From positions 183,327,170 through 183,391,169 of the forward strand of contig NC_068910.1 of assembly GCF_023091745.1 (NCBI RefSeq): a DNA stretch of 64,000 nt, given 5' to 3'. Shown here one piece after another: positions 1 through 11,600 of this stretch (the stretch's first letter is position 1; each line of letters begins with the position of its first letter). The translations under genes and the position numbers were made by a program. The notes beneath the pieces were generated by a model, which had not been told where the DNA came from, searched no databases, and saw only the letters and a list, made by a program, of their open reading frames with translations. The DNA comes from Budorcas taxicolor. Taxonomy: Eukaryota > Chordata > Mammalia > Artiodactyla > Bovidae.

Positions 1-4
1 AGTG

Positions 5-253
5 TTCAGTTCAGTTCAGTTCAATCGCTCAGTCGTGTCCGACTCTTTGCGACCCCATGAACCACAGCACGCCAGGCCTCCCTGTCGATCACCAACTCCC
101 GGCGTTCACCCAAACCCACGTCCATCGAGTTGGTGATGCCATCCAGCCATCTCATCCTCTATCATCCCCTTCTCCTCCTGCCCCCAATCCCTCCCAGCTT
201 CAGAGTCTTTTCTAATGAGTCAACTCTTCGCATGAGGTGGCCAAAGTACTGGA
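5..253 (-). mobile_element. BovB LINE 3' fragment
   Basis: Begins with repeated TTCAG (the antisense ACTGAACTGA 3' end) and continues through the BovB ORF C-terminus. It is cut off at 5' where ancient L1 sequence starts. The window edge lies at its 3' side. Confidence 0.9.
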
Positions 254-750
254 TTGCTAAACACTAATGGAAATGTTGTCTTCTTCGGAAAGGTCTTTTC
301 AGATCCTCTGCTCATTTTTTTATTCAATTCAGTTTTTTTTTCTTTTGCTATTGAGTTGTATAATTCTTTGTATATTTTGAATATTAACTTATTATCAGAT
401 AGATGATTTGTAAATATCTTCTCTATTTCCACAGGTTGCCTTTTCGTTTTGTTGATTGTTTCTTTTGCTGCACAGAAGCCTTTTAGTTTGATGTAGCCCC
501 ACTTATTTATTTTTGCTTTTTTTGTTTATGTTTTAAATATCACATTCCAAAATCATCGCCAAGAGCAATCTCACGAAGCCTTTTACTTAAGTTTTCTTCT
601 AGTTTTATGGTTTTAGATTTTATGTTTCTGTCGCTAATCCATTTTGAGTAAAATGGTTTCCATCTGCATAGAATATCTTTTTCTATTCCTTCACTTTGAA
701 CCTGTGGGTGAACTTAAAGCTGAAGTGAGTTTCTTGTAGGCATCATATAG

Positions 751-972
751 GTGAAAGTGAAAGTGAAACTTTTAGTTGCTTAGTTGTGTCCAACTCTTTG
801 CGACCCCATGAACCTTAGCCCACCAGGTTCCTCTGTCCATGGGATTCTCCAGGCAAGAATACTGGAGTGGGTAGCCATTCGCTTCTCCAAGGGATCTTCC
901 CAATACAAGGATTGAACCCAGGTCTGCTGCATTGCAGGCAGATTCTTTGCTGTCTGAGCCGTTACGGAAGCC
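751..972 (-). mobile_element. Bov-tA SINE with perfect target-site duplication
   Basis: The antisense SINE ends in the tRNA-like head near 972. It is bounded by the 10-bp direct repeat CATCATATAG at 741-750 and 973-982. The old L1 flank reads through once the insert is removed. Confidence 0.93.
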
Positions 973-2465
973 CATCATATAGCTGGGTCTTGGCTTATTA
1001 TTCATTCTGTGTCTGTTGATTATATAATTTAATATAAAATTTAATTTATTCACATTCAGTTCAGTTCAAAATTTAATTATTTAATTATTAATAGATAAGT
1101 AATTATGGTGCCAGATTAGTGCTTTCTGGCTCTGTTGTTCTTCCCTTGCTCTTTTTTTCCTCTCTTAATGTCTTCCTTTAGAATTGAGGACTTTCAATAG
1201 TGGTATGCTTTGAGTCCCATCTCTTTATCCTTTGTATATCTACTATAGGTTTTTGCTTTGTGATTACCATGAGGCTTACATAAATTACCGTGCAGTCTGT
1301 TTTACATTGATGACAACTTAACTTCAATTGCATACAAAAACTCTACCCTTTAATTCCCCACATTTTGTTTTTGATGTCACAGTTGACATCTTTTATATTA
1401 TGTATTTATTAACAATTTATTGAAGCTGTTATTTTTTAATACTTTTGTCTGTTAATCTTTATTACTAGGGTTAAATAGGTTAATATGCCACCATATTAAA
1501 GATAGTATTGTGAATTTGAGTGTATACTTGTCTTTGCCAGTGTATTGTATATTTTCATATGTTTTCATGTTACTAATAGTGCCCTTTTATTTCAACTTGA
1601 AGGATTTCTTTCACCATTTCTTGTAAGTCAAGTCTAGTGGTGATGGACTCTCAATTTTTGTTTGTCTCAGGAAGTCTTTATTTCTCCTTCATTTCTGAAG
1701 GAAAACTTTTTTGGATAAAGTATTTGTGGTTGGCAGTATTTTTCTTTCAGCACATTGAATATATCATTCCAATTGATCCTGAACTGTAAGTTTTCTTTGA
1801 AGAAATTCACTAATAGACTTATGGGGATTCCCTTGTAAATAACAAGCTTTCCTCCTCTTGCTCCTTTTAAGCATCTGTGTTTGTCTTTAATATTTGACAG
1901 TTCTACTATAATGTGTCTTGGGGAAGATTTTTTTCATTGAATTTGTTTGGGGACTTATGAGCTTCATGAACTAGAATGGGCAAATCTCTCCCCAGATTTT
2001 GAAGTTTCCAACCATTATTTCTTTAAAGAAGCTTTCTTTCTCTTTCTCCTTTTCTTTTCCTACCGTGACTCTCTAATCTGCAGATTTCCTTTCTTAATGG
2101 TATTTCATAATTCACATAAACATTCACTTTTCTTCTTAATTTTTCTCTGGTTGGATAATCTCAAAGTTCTTTTCTTCTGTTCACAGATTCTTCTGCTTGA
2201 TCTATTCTGATGTTGACGCTATCTATTGTATTTTTTCATTTTATTCATTAAATTCTTCAACTCCAGAATTTCTGCTAGACTCTTTTTTTGTGTGTGTGTG
2301 ATTTCTATCTCTGTTAAATGTCTCATTTTGTTTGTGTATTGTTTTCTCAGTTTCACTGGATTATTTTGTATGTGTTTTCTTATAGCTCATTGAGCTTCCT
2401 TTAAACAGATATTTTGAATTCTTTCTCAGGTAAATGGTAGATCTCCATGTTTTTGGGGTGAGTTA

Positions 2466-3622
2466 ACAGACTGGGTCCAAATCGGAAAAGGAGTACGTCA
2501 AGGCTATATATTGTCACCCTGCTTATTTAACTTATATGCAGAGTACATCATAAGAAACGCTGGGCTGGAAGAAGCACAAGCTGGAATCAAGACTACCGGG
2601 AGAAATATCAATAACCTCAGATATACAGATGACACCATCCTTATGGCAGAAAGTGAAGAGGAGCTAAAAAGCCTCTTGATGAAAGTGAAAGAGGAGAGTG
2701 AAAAAGTTGGCTTAAAGCTCAACATTCAGAAAATGAAGATCATGGCATCTGGTCCCATCACTTCATGGGAAATAGATGGGGAAACAGTGAAAACAGTGTC
2801 AGACTTTATTTTTTGGGCTCCAAAATCACTGCAGATGGAGATTGCAGCCATGAAATTAAAAGTCACTTACTCCTTAGAAGGAAAGTTATGACCAACCTAA
2901 GTGAAGTCGCTCAGTCGTGTCTGACTCTTTGCGACCTGGTGGACTGTAACCTATCAGGCTCCTCCGTCCATGGGATTCTCCATGCAAGAATACTGGAGTA
3001 GGTTGCCATTTCCTTCTCCAGGGAATCTTCCCAACCCAGGGATTGAACACAGGTCTCCCGCCTTGCAGGCAGATGCTTTAACCTCTGAGCCACCAGGGAA
3101 GCCCTGAACAACCTAGGTAGCATATTAAAAAGCAGAGACATTACTTTGCCAACAAAGGTCTGTCTAGTTAAGGCTATGGTTTTTCCAGTGGTCATGTATG
3201 GATGTGAGAATTGGACTGTGAAGAAAGCTGAGCGCCGAAGAATTGATACGTTTGAACTGTGGTGTTGGAGAAGACTCTTGAGAGTCCCTTGGACTACAAG
3301 GAGATCCAACCAGTCCATCCTAAAGGAGATCAGTCCTGGGTGTTCATTGGAAGGAATGATGCTGAAGCTGAAACTCCAGTACTTTGGCCACCTCATGAGA
3401 AGAATTGACTCATTGGAAAAGACCCTGATGCTGGGAGGGATTGGGGGCAGGAGGAGAAGGGGATGACAGAGGATGAGATGGCTGGATGGCATCACCGACT
3501 GGAAGGACATGAGTTTGGGTGAACTCTGGGAGTTGGTGATGGGCAGGAAGGTCTGGCGTGTTGCGATTCATGGGGTCGCAAAAAGTTGGACATGACTAAG
3601 CGACTGAACTGAACTGAACTGG
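2466..3622 (+). mobile_element. BovB LINE 3' copy, split by a SINE
   Basis: Encodes the C-terminal part of the reverse transcriptase region (KGVRQGYILSPCLFNLYAEY and RYTDDTILMAES; the catalytic YADD reads YTDD). After the SINE at 2900-3104 it continues as SILKSRDITLPTKV to the ACTGAACTGA tail. It is 5'-truncated and carries frame breaks, so it is inactive. Confidence 0.93.
2900..3104 (-). mobile_element. Bov-tA SINE nested in BovB
   Basis: Antisense Bov-tA flanked by TGACCAACCTA (2889-2899) and TGAACAACCTA (3105-3115), one mismatch in 11. The duplicated bases belong to the BovB, which proves the order of insertion. Confidence 0.92.
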
Positions 3623-4880
3623 AATATTATTGTTTTCCTTTGGTGGTATCCTGTTTCCTTGACTTTCAATGTTCCTTGAAGTTTTATGTTGCTGTCTTCA
3701 CATTTGAAGTAGCAGTCACTTCCTCCAGTCTTTACTGACTGATTTCAGGAGAGAAATAACTCTCCTTCAGTCCTGTTAAGAATTCTGAGACTTTCCTTAG
3801 ACTTTCTATAGCGCTCCATACTGTTTACTACCTCTTATGGCAGAATTTTTAAGCTTGTATACCTTCTCTTGATCCTGCAGTATACCAGGCTGGGTGCTGA
3901 CAGCCTCCCTTTTAGTTTCTCAAGAGAGGAGCTCAAGTTTAAGCTTGTGGTTTCTTTTTGGCCCACAGATTCAGACCTGCTTTGTTTTGAGTATGTGCTC
4001 ATTATCTGCTAAAGTGTGTTTTCGCTACTATTGGAAGCATACACAGGGAGCTGGCCACGAGGTGTGTATATTTGTGTTTCTGTGTGTGTGTTTGTGAAGT
4101 GCTTGGAGTAGCTGTGCTGGTTCGGGAAATCTGTGGGCAAGATATCCCAGTGACTCATAGGTGAGCCTCCAGAATGGAATCTGTGATGTGGTTGGAATCA
4201 TTCATGTCTCTTGGATGCTTTCTACTCCCAGCTGCTGTTCTAGCTGCCCACTGCTCCCAGCCATGCAGCTCATGACTCAGTATGCTGGATGAGACCAGAG
4301 AGAAATGGGCCTCCAGGATAGTGTCCCACATAGCTGAGGGAGCCAGGTGCTCACTCACATACCCTCCTTTTCCTCTGTGGGATAAATCACAGGCCAAGAA
4401 GAGTTCTCTTAGACTGAGTTGTGGCACCTTTGGGAAACTTTGATGAGGGTAAAGTCAAACTATTCCTCTTCTCCTCTCCAATGTGTCTAATCTTGGATTT
4501 TTTTTTCCTCTGGTGGTATACTGAAGCTTCTCCACTGAACTCCTGGGCTTCCATAAAGTAAGTAGCTCATTGTTCAAGTCAGTATTCTACAGGGACTCCT
4601 GGTTTGTGGCCAAGAGGAGCTAGAGCCAGTTCATGGGCCATTCAGGGTCCACAACTGGTACTGGGGTCTGTATGTCTACTCACCTTGGGATAAGGAGCTG
4701 GATTCTGCATCTTTGTCCCTGGGATGGATGCCAAATTATTGTTGTTGAGGGGGATGTATTAGTGAGTATTTGGCCATCTTGGTAATGTCACTCTCCATAT
4801 ATTACATTTGAACAAGCACCAGCTTAGGGTCAGAACAACTAGGGAAGCTGTAGGTGGCACTTCAGAGCAGGGAGACATTC

Positions 4881-5214
4881 AGGCCACCTATTATAACAAA
4901 TGCATTGGCATGCTATAATTATTTTGTAAAATTTCAGGACATCTAATTTAATTGTTTTTGATAATTGGAAATGTTTTATATTTTCAAGCTATCTAATATA
5001 CATTTATGTATTTTTTCTGAATATTGTTTAAAAAAACAAAGGAGAAAATCAATGGTAACAAATAACTACAAAAGAGATGCAAGTTGGTATACAAACTCTG
5101 AGATCCCAGGGTTGGAGTTAAGTTTTACTTTTATGTGTGCATGTATTTTTCAAATTGTTGGATTTTGTTTTCAGTTATGCTGATAAACTTTTGAGGATCA
5201 ATAACCCTTAAATT
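4881..5214. other. Unannotated AT-rich intergenic DNA
   Basis: No reading frame or repeat that I can recognise. Confidence 0.5.
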
Positions 5215-5421
5215 GGGCTTCCTTGGTGGCACAGCGGTAAAGAATCCTCCTGCAATGCAGGAAACACGAGTTCTATCCCTGGGTTCAGAAGACCCCCTGG
5301 AGGAGGAAATGGCAACCTGCTCTAGTATTGTTGTTTGGGAAATCCCATGGACAGAGGGGCCTGGCATGCTACAGTTCATGGAGTTGAAAAGAGTTGGACA
5401 TGACTGAGCAACTGAGCACAC
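5215..5421 (+). mobile_element. Bov-tA SINE
   Basis: Starts with the tRNA-like head GGGCTTCCTTGGTGGCACAG and runs through the BovB-derived tail ending in GACATGACTGAGCAACTGA. No clear target-site duplication. Confidence 0.92.
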
Positions 5422-6008
5422 AAACTCACATGTAGCAATTTATAAACTTGGGCACAGTTTCTAGATGTTATTACTTATAGACATTTGTATAAATGAGTAT
5501 TCAACTGAGATTGTTTACTGCTACTGCTTTTTATTATTTGTGTCCTGGGAAATTAGCATCAATTTAATACTACCATATTTCACTGTAGGTTTTTGGCATG
5601 TTCTCTTTTAGAAAAACTTTCATTTTTATTTTCTATGTTAAAGGCAAAAGGTTAGTTTATAGTGCTGAGAACCACATGGTGAAATCAACAAATTCTCTGT
5701 CTTTGATCTTTTCCTATGTCTGCAGAAACCCAACATTCATCTATTTGAATGACCAGAATAATTTAAACACTTAGCAAGAACAAGTCAGCAGAACCTGAGA
5801 ATAAAGAGAACTTGTACGTTTTCAGTGATCTCCTGCAAGTTTCTTTGGGAATTTCATCTAAAGAAAATCAAGCATAAATGTTTGTTTTAAGTGAGAAACA
5901 CACTCTTGTCAGTAAGTCTCATATTTATTTAGCCAGTGAGTACTTATGTAGCTATAGAATGTATCCAGTGTGTTGGGGGTGGGAAGATACTTCTGTTATG
6001 GCTCTTTT
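5422..6008. other. Unique intergenic DNA
   Basis: No coding signal or recognisable repeat. Confidence 0.5.
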
Positions 6009-6277
6009 AAAAAAAAAAGTTGATTTATTTATTTTTGATTACACACAGGCTTTCTCTAGTTGCAGTGAGTCGGGGCTACTCTCTTGGTGCATGGGCTTCT
6101 CATTGCAGAGGCTTCTCTTGTTGCAGAGCATGGGCTCTGGGGCACACGGGCTCAGTAGTTGCAGTTCTTGGGCTTAGTTGCCCAGAAGCTTGTGGGATCT
6201 TCCTGGACCAGGGATTGAACTTGAGTCCTCTCCATAGGCAGGTGGATTCTTAACCACTGAACTACCAGGGAAGTCCC
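6009..6277 (-). mobile_element. CHR-type tRNA-derived SINE
   Basis: A-rich tract, then the typical GGCTTCTCATTGCAGAGGCT and GGGCTCAGTAGTTGCAG blocks, ending in ACCAGGGAAGTCCC, the antisense tRNA-like head. This cetartiodactyl family is distinct from Bov-tA. Confidence 0.8.
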
Positions 6278-8105
6278 TGATGTGGCATTTTAAAATCAGT
6301 TTGAAGTCATAATGCCCATTGGAAACTAAAATTTATTTGCACTACTGAAAATAATCAGTAAGATATTTCATTTTCTCTTGCAATAAAGACATATGTCTCA
6401 GCTACTAGATCATTGCCATAAAAATGTTCAAAATATAAAACAATGTTTCTTGAGCGAATTTGGTGGTATGAACGCTAGAATAGGAATGATACTTTAGAAG
6501 ATTTTTTGTGAGACATTGTCCAGAATACTTTAAGAGACAGCTCTACTTGTAACTTGGATACACAGTCATTTTACTGATGAATGAGAAATGACAAGGGAAG
6601 AATCAACTACTGACTAAAACTTTTTCATAAATACAATGAAATTTTAGTTTTTAAATTTTATTGTAGGTATTTTCTTCACATATTTATTTTCACAATTCAC
6701 ATGAAGTCAAGCAAATATCTAAGATATCATTCAAAAGGTATTTAATTAAGATATGAACAATCTTGTAAGGATTTTTTAGTTTTTGTCATTCAAATGCTTT
6801 CTGATTGAGAAAAGAAATATTAAGCTATATAAAGGCTCAAATAAAATGGTGAGTCAAACTTTTGTGCCTTTTATAAACTGGGTGAACACTGGATGATATT
6901 CAACAATTGGGATTATCTCTCTTATCTCTACTACCTAAAGGCCTAATGGAATTAGAAATATTTTATGTACATTTTAAGATTATGATTTCTTTCAATCCTT
7001 TATCAGCTGAGTAAGTGTGAATGAGTGTATAATTCTCATATGGCAAATTTAATGGAACACATTTACATTCCTGTGTTCTGAGCCAGTTTTGAATGCTAAA
7101 TATTTAGGTATAGATATTATATTTTTTATAAAGGACAATTTAGTCTTATAATCAGGGCTTTATGTTTTATCTTTTTTTGTCTCTGTCACATTTTCCTCCT
7201 CTATCTGTAGAGCAATTTTATTAGTTTTATATAGGTTTCCCTATATAGGTTTTAGACAGTTTTGCATGGGAAACTTTTACCTACCTTCTAACTATCAGAT
7301 ATACCATCACCTTATAAATTTAATGACACTCTTTCTTTTGTGGGGCCTTAAAGGAGCCATAAGGAATGTCCCAGATTATTTGTTAACATGGTTTCTCAGA
7401 ATCTTTTAAGATCCTCTAAATTTTTATACAGATTGTTTTGAGAATTTTTTAGAAAGTCAAGGAACTCTCTACTTAAATCTCCCTTAAATTCTCATCAATC
7501 ATCTCTTTCTGAATTTTCAGAATGTGGATACCAGTGTTATCATATGATGAGATATGGAAGAATAAAGTTAGGGAAAAGGTATCCTGTAGCACTATCTTAA
7601 GCAATACGGTTATAGACGTATAAAGGTAATAAGTTACTCCGATTGACCTTAGTCGACATGACTTTCTCTTTCCAATCTGTACTATATTTCCAGGCTTCTT
7701 TTCTATCCATTGTTAAACAGGGATTGCAGCTGATCAGACGTTCTGGCTGTGTCTGTAACTGCCAAGAGGTGTTTTGGCAGGTAATTCCTCTGATTATGAC
7801 ACTTTAAACTGTTTTGAATTTAATGTACATTATGTTCATAAGAACTGGATTGGTTGTTTAAGGCACTGAGATTCATTTCTAAATAAACTACTTTATTTCC
7901 TTCTAGAACATCCTTTTGCTATTGTGAAGGTATAAACATGGTCTGCTTGTATTAAATATATGCAGGCAAAATGTTTTTAAAAATTGAAGATATTCTTCTG
8001 TGTAAACAGAAAGCATATAAAGAATTAATGCATGATTATTAATACTAATAGAGGAAAATAGAGAACATAATTTATAAAAAACAGAAGGTAAGTTTGAGAA
8101 TATGA
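6278..8105. other. Unique intergenic DNA downstream of CPA3
   Basis: 1.8 kb of AT-rich sequence without exons, SINEs or LINEs that I recognise. It is the longest repeat-poor stretch in the window. Confidence 0.5.
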
Positions 8106-8117
8106 TTTATTTTTATT
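8106..8117 (-). terminator. Candidate poly(A) signals of CPA3
   Basis: Two AATAAA hexamers on the minus strand (plus-strand TTTATT at 8106-8111 and 8112-8117), about 340 nt beyond the stop codon. The assignment is by position only. Confidence 0.55.
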
Positions 8118-8456
8118 ATATTGGAACATGAAATGATGAAGCCACATGGTGACAGTGGTTCTGAAGAAAGTGAAGGTTCTCATTTTAGTCTCATGACCCA
8201 GAGTCTACTACCTTTCGAAATACTCAAAATAATACTTAATGCTGTGTTACAACTTAACTTGGTTAAACTTTCACCTAAAGCTATTTGTTAGGATGTTATG
8301 GAGAGTAAATAAAAGCAAAAAGAAATAACATAGGACTTAAGTGAGCAAGAAAGGACCTGTTCAGGTGATGTGGAAACCAATCTAGGTAAAAGACTTGGCT
8401 TTCTAGTGAAAGGCATGGGAAGAATTAACTGGCTTATTCCAAACAGAGGCAATTCT
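8106..8456 (-). other. CPA3: Probable CPA3 3' untranslated region
   Basis: Unique AT-rich sequence directly after the stop. It reaches two closely spaced AATAAA hexamers on the minus strand at 8106-8117. The exact cleavage site cannot be read from sequence. Confidence 0.6.
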
Positions 8457-8644
8457 TTATGAAGTATGCTTGAGGATATACTTGACAATAAATTTGACAG
8501 CAGGCATGGTCTCTTTGCATGTTGACTTTATCTGAGATTCTGGAAGGAGAAAACCAAATCTTTCTTTATCTCGGAGCTCAAAGGCAAATGTGTGTTTGAT
8601 GCCCAGGTTGTAAGCCCAGTCTAAAGAAGAACCTGATGTTGGGT
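8457..8644 (-). CDS. CPA3: CPA3 exon 11, coding part: catalytic Glu and C-terminus
   Basis: 188 nt completing Tyr356, then PTSGSSLDWAYNLGIKHTFA, FELRD with catalytic E378, and the C-terminal helix ending ILKHTS and TAA. L363 is the specificity residue. KERFGF has Glu where relatives have KGKFGF or TGRYGF, and ETMPAVKF has Pro where I expect Leu. Confidence 0.96.
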
Positions 8645-11600
8645 CTGTAAAACATAAGCAGTAAATATTTAATTAGAAACAAATGTTAACATGTTTTTGA
8701 AAAAGAAATTCACTGGTGTAAAATTAGCAATGAAAAATATGTATAATTAATTGCAGTAATGAATGAGAGTAGTGGTCTGCATAGTATAGTGCGTGGCTGT
8801 GTGTTCAGTCGTGTCCAACTCTTTGCGACCCTGTGGACTATAGCCCGCCAGGCTGCTCTGTGCAGGAGGTTGCAGTGCTGAGCAAAAAATTATCATGGCT
8901 TTAGAATCCACCACATGCTTTAAATATGTGCTGTATATTCAGAATTACATTTTGCTTGGATCATTTTGAGTCTAAATTGAGTTTGTCTTCTAGGTGCATG
9001 TTGTCATAGATGGAGGTGGTCTGAGCAAATGCAAGCAGTTGAGGAGACTAACTCCGGAGTGCGTGGGTCACTGAAAACCCACTAGGGAGGACAATGCATA
9101 CAAGATTCAAGAAATTAGATTCCTTCTAATAGTTCAGGTCTGTTTCATTCATGTTGCTAGGATAAAATATTTCATAGTTAGGAGAAAGTTTAAATCAGAT
9201 ATTTTAATGATGTGTTTAATCCCCCTAATCCAACATTTCTATGTCAGTTTTTGTGAAATTTTACTAAGAATATTATTTGTTAAAAAGACCAGAAATATAA
9301 ATATCTAGAGGTTAAATACAAGCTTTCTATAAGTGTATATAAATATTATAAATACATTTTTGTACATTTTGACTTACATAATAGAAAAATATATATTTTG
9401 TGTATATAAAAAGATATATATACTATATATATATTTTTTTCTGTAACAATCTTCCCTGGTGGCTCAGAGGTTAAAGTGTCTGCCTGGAATGAGGGAGACC
9501 CGGGTTCGACCCCTGGGTCGGGAAGATCCCCTGGAGAAGAAAATGGCAACCCACTCCAGTACTCTTGCCTGCAGAATGCTATGGAGGGAGGAGCCTGGTA
9601 GGCTACAGTCCATGGGGTCGCAAAGAGTTGGACATGACTGAGCGACTTCACTTTCACTTTCTTTGTATATAAAATTACTTAACTGATACTAACGTTTTAG
9701 ATTTGAAAGATAAGAATTCAAAGTTGTGATGAAGAATTAGAGAAAGAATATTTTGTTAGAGAGATAGGGTTGGCTTTAAAGTTATTCAATATGTATTTAC
9801 CAAACCTTTAATATGTGCAATGCACTTTACTGGGAACTGTAGAGAGTGGGTAGTACAGGGTATGGAGATGAAGAAGATACTATTGGTGTGTTTGGAACTT
9901 AGAGTTGGTGGGGAAAGAAGTCAAACGTGCAAATCAGTAGGAAAATTCCATAGATGGAGGACCCTGGTGGGCTGCAGTCCATGGGGTTGCTAAGAGTCGG
10001 ACACGACTGAGTGACTTGACTTTCACTTTTCCCTTTCATGCATTGGAGAAGGAAATGGCAACCCACTTTAGTGTTCTTGCCTGGAGAATCCCAGGGACAG
10101 TGTAGCCTGGTGGGCTGCGTCTATAGGGTTGAACAGAGTCAGATACGACTGAAGCAACTTAGCAGCAGCAGCGGCAGCAGCAGAGATGTGGCAGACTATT
10201 AAAGAATCATAGGAAAGGTACAGTATCTTGTAAAGATTCAGAGGAGGAAAGAGATTAGGCCTGGTGAAGGGGATGACATTTCATGCTCAATACCTGCTGA
10301 AATACCACTTTCATGATGGAGATTGTATTTGGAGAGAGCCTTGAAGAAAGTCTAGTATTTTTCCAGATGGGGATTGAAGAAAGGCATTCTAGCCAGTGAA
10401 CCACAAGGATGGAAAGCATGGAAGGGTTTAGGGACCAGTGAGTTCCAGCTGGACTAGAATATGGAACAGCAAGAATTTGTGGGCAAAGTTCAGAAAGCCT
10501 GGTAAGTCAGGAAAAATGTTTGGAAACCAGTTATAGCCATTTCAGTGCTGTACTTTCAACGGCACTGGAAAGAGACCAGTTAGGAGGTATTGTGGAGTGA
10601 AACCTGAACTAGCATTGAGTCATCACACAGGGAACAGAATTGGTGGGGCTTGTTGTAAGAAAAGCCGGAATGGGAGAGTCACAGAATTTGAAGAAAATGA
10701 TAGATATTTCAATCTGGGTAGCTTGAAAAAAACCCACATGCTATTAACAGGAACAGAAATTCAGAGAGAGCAGTGATGGGGAAAAGAAAGGGTAAAGCAA
10801 GGAAGACAAAAGGATTTGTTTAGCATCAGTCAGGGGATAGTTTCCTCCTACTAGGATCTGGGAACTGGTGGCAGAACACTGGGAGCTGTGTGGCCTGAAA
10901 CAGCTGGAGAAATACTATCGGATGTCCAGCCTTGACAAAATGCAAGAACCTTGTGTAGCCCTGGGGTAGAAGGTAGGGGGAACTCCTGGGCGGGGCTTAT
11001 GCAGGATCTCTGAGGCAATAGTTGGCTTTGCGTGCTTTTCCCCTCAGTTCTGTGCACAGCACCTGCCAAATACACAGTGTTTGACGCGGAAGGATATGTG
11101 AAGCCTTGCTTCTGCATTGACATGTGAGTTAGAAAGTTTGGGAAGTTGATGAAAGCCAGGAGTTACTGCCACCTTTCTCTGATTTACTGTGCCTTAAAGG
11201 AAGGTGTCTGGGAAAATGGATTTGGAAATTAACTAGCAGAAGCATCCTGGGTGAAATTGGCTTACACACACTTGTTCAGGGTCATTATGTCTTCTTGGTG
11301 GATTGATCCTTTTATCATTAATGTTCTTTGTTTCTATCAAATTTCTTTGTTCTGAAATTTATTTTATTTGATGTATAGTATAGCACTCCTTCTTTGGGTA
11401 ATGTTTGCATGATATATCATTTTTCAGCCTTTTGGTTTCAACCTATGTTATATATGATGTAGGTTTCTTGTAGCCAATGTATTGTTGTATTTTTCTGAAC
11501 CCACTCTGCCAATTTCAGCCTTTTAATTCATATATATAGGTAAATTATTGATATAATTTAAATCTACCATCTTACTATTTAATTTTTGTTTGATCCCTCC

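Larger units (their letters stand above)
254..4880 (-). mobile_element. Ancient L1 (L1M-type), antisense, interrupted
   Basis: A long stretch reading as L1 in reverse: decayed ORF2 C-terminal sequence at about 285-660, then regions resembling old L1 5'-end sequence at 1100-2460 and 3640-4300. It is interrupted by a Bov-tA (751-972) and by a BovB (about 2466-3622), and the L1 sequence continues on the far side of each. Family-level naming is from memory of L1M consensus text. The outer limit near 4880 is uncertain. Confidence 0.7.

Noticed and set aside
2911..3510. 199-codon minus-strand ORF
   Set aside because: It is antisense to BovB and Bov-tA sequence, and the same shadow peptide recurs over every BovB copy.
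10851..11123. 90-codon minus-strand ORF in CPA3 intron 10
   Set aside because: No domain, and compositional chance in unique DNA is sufficient. A conservation test would be needed to revive it.
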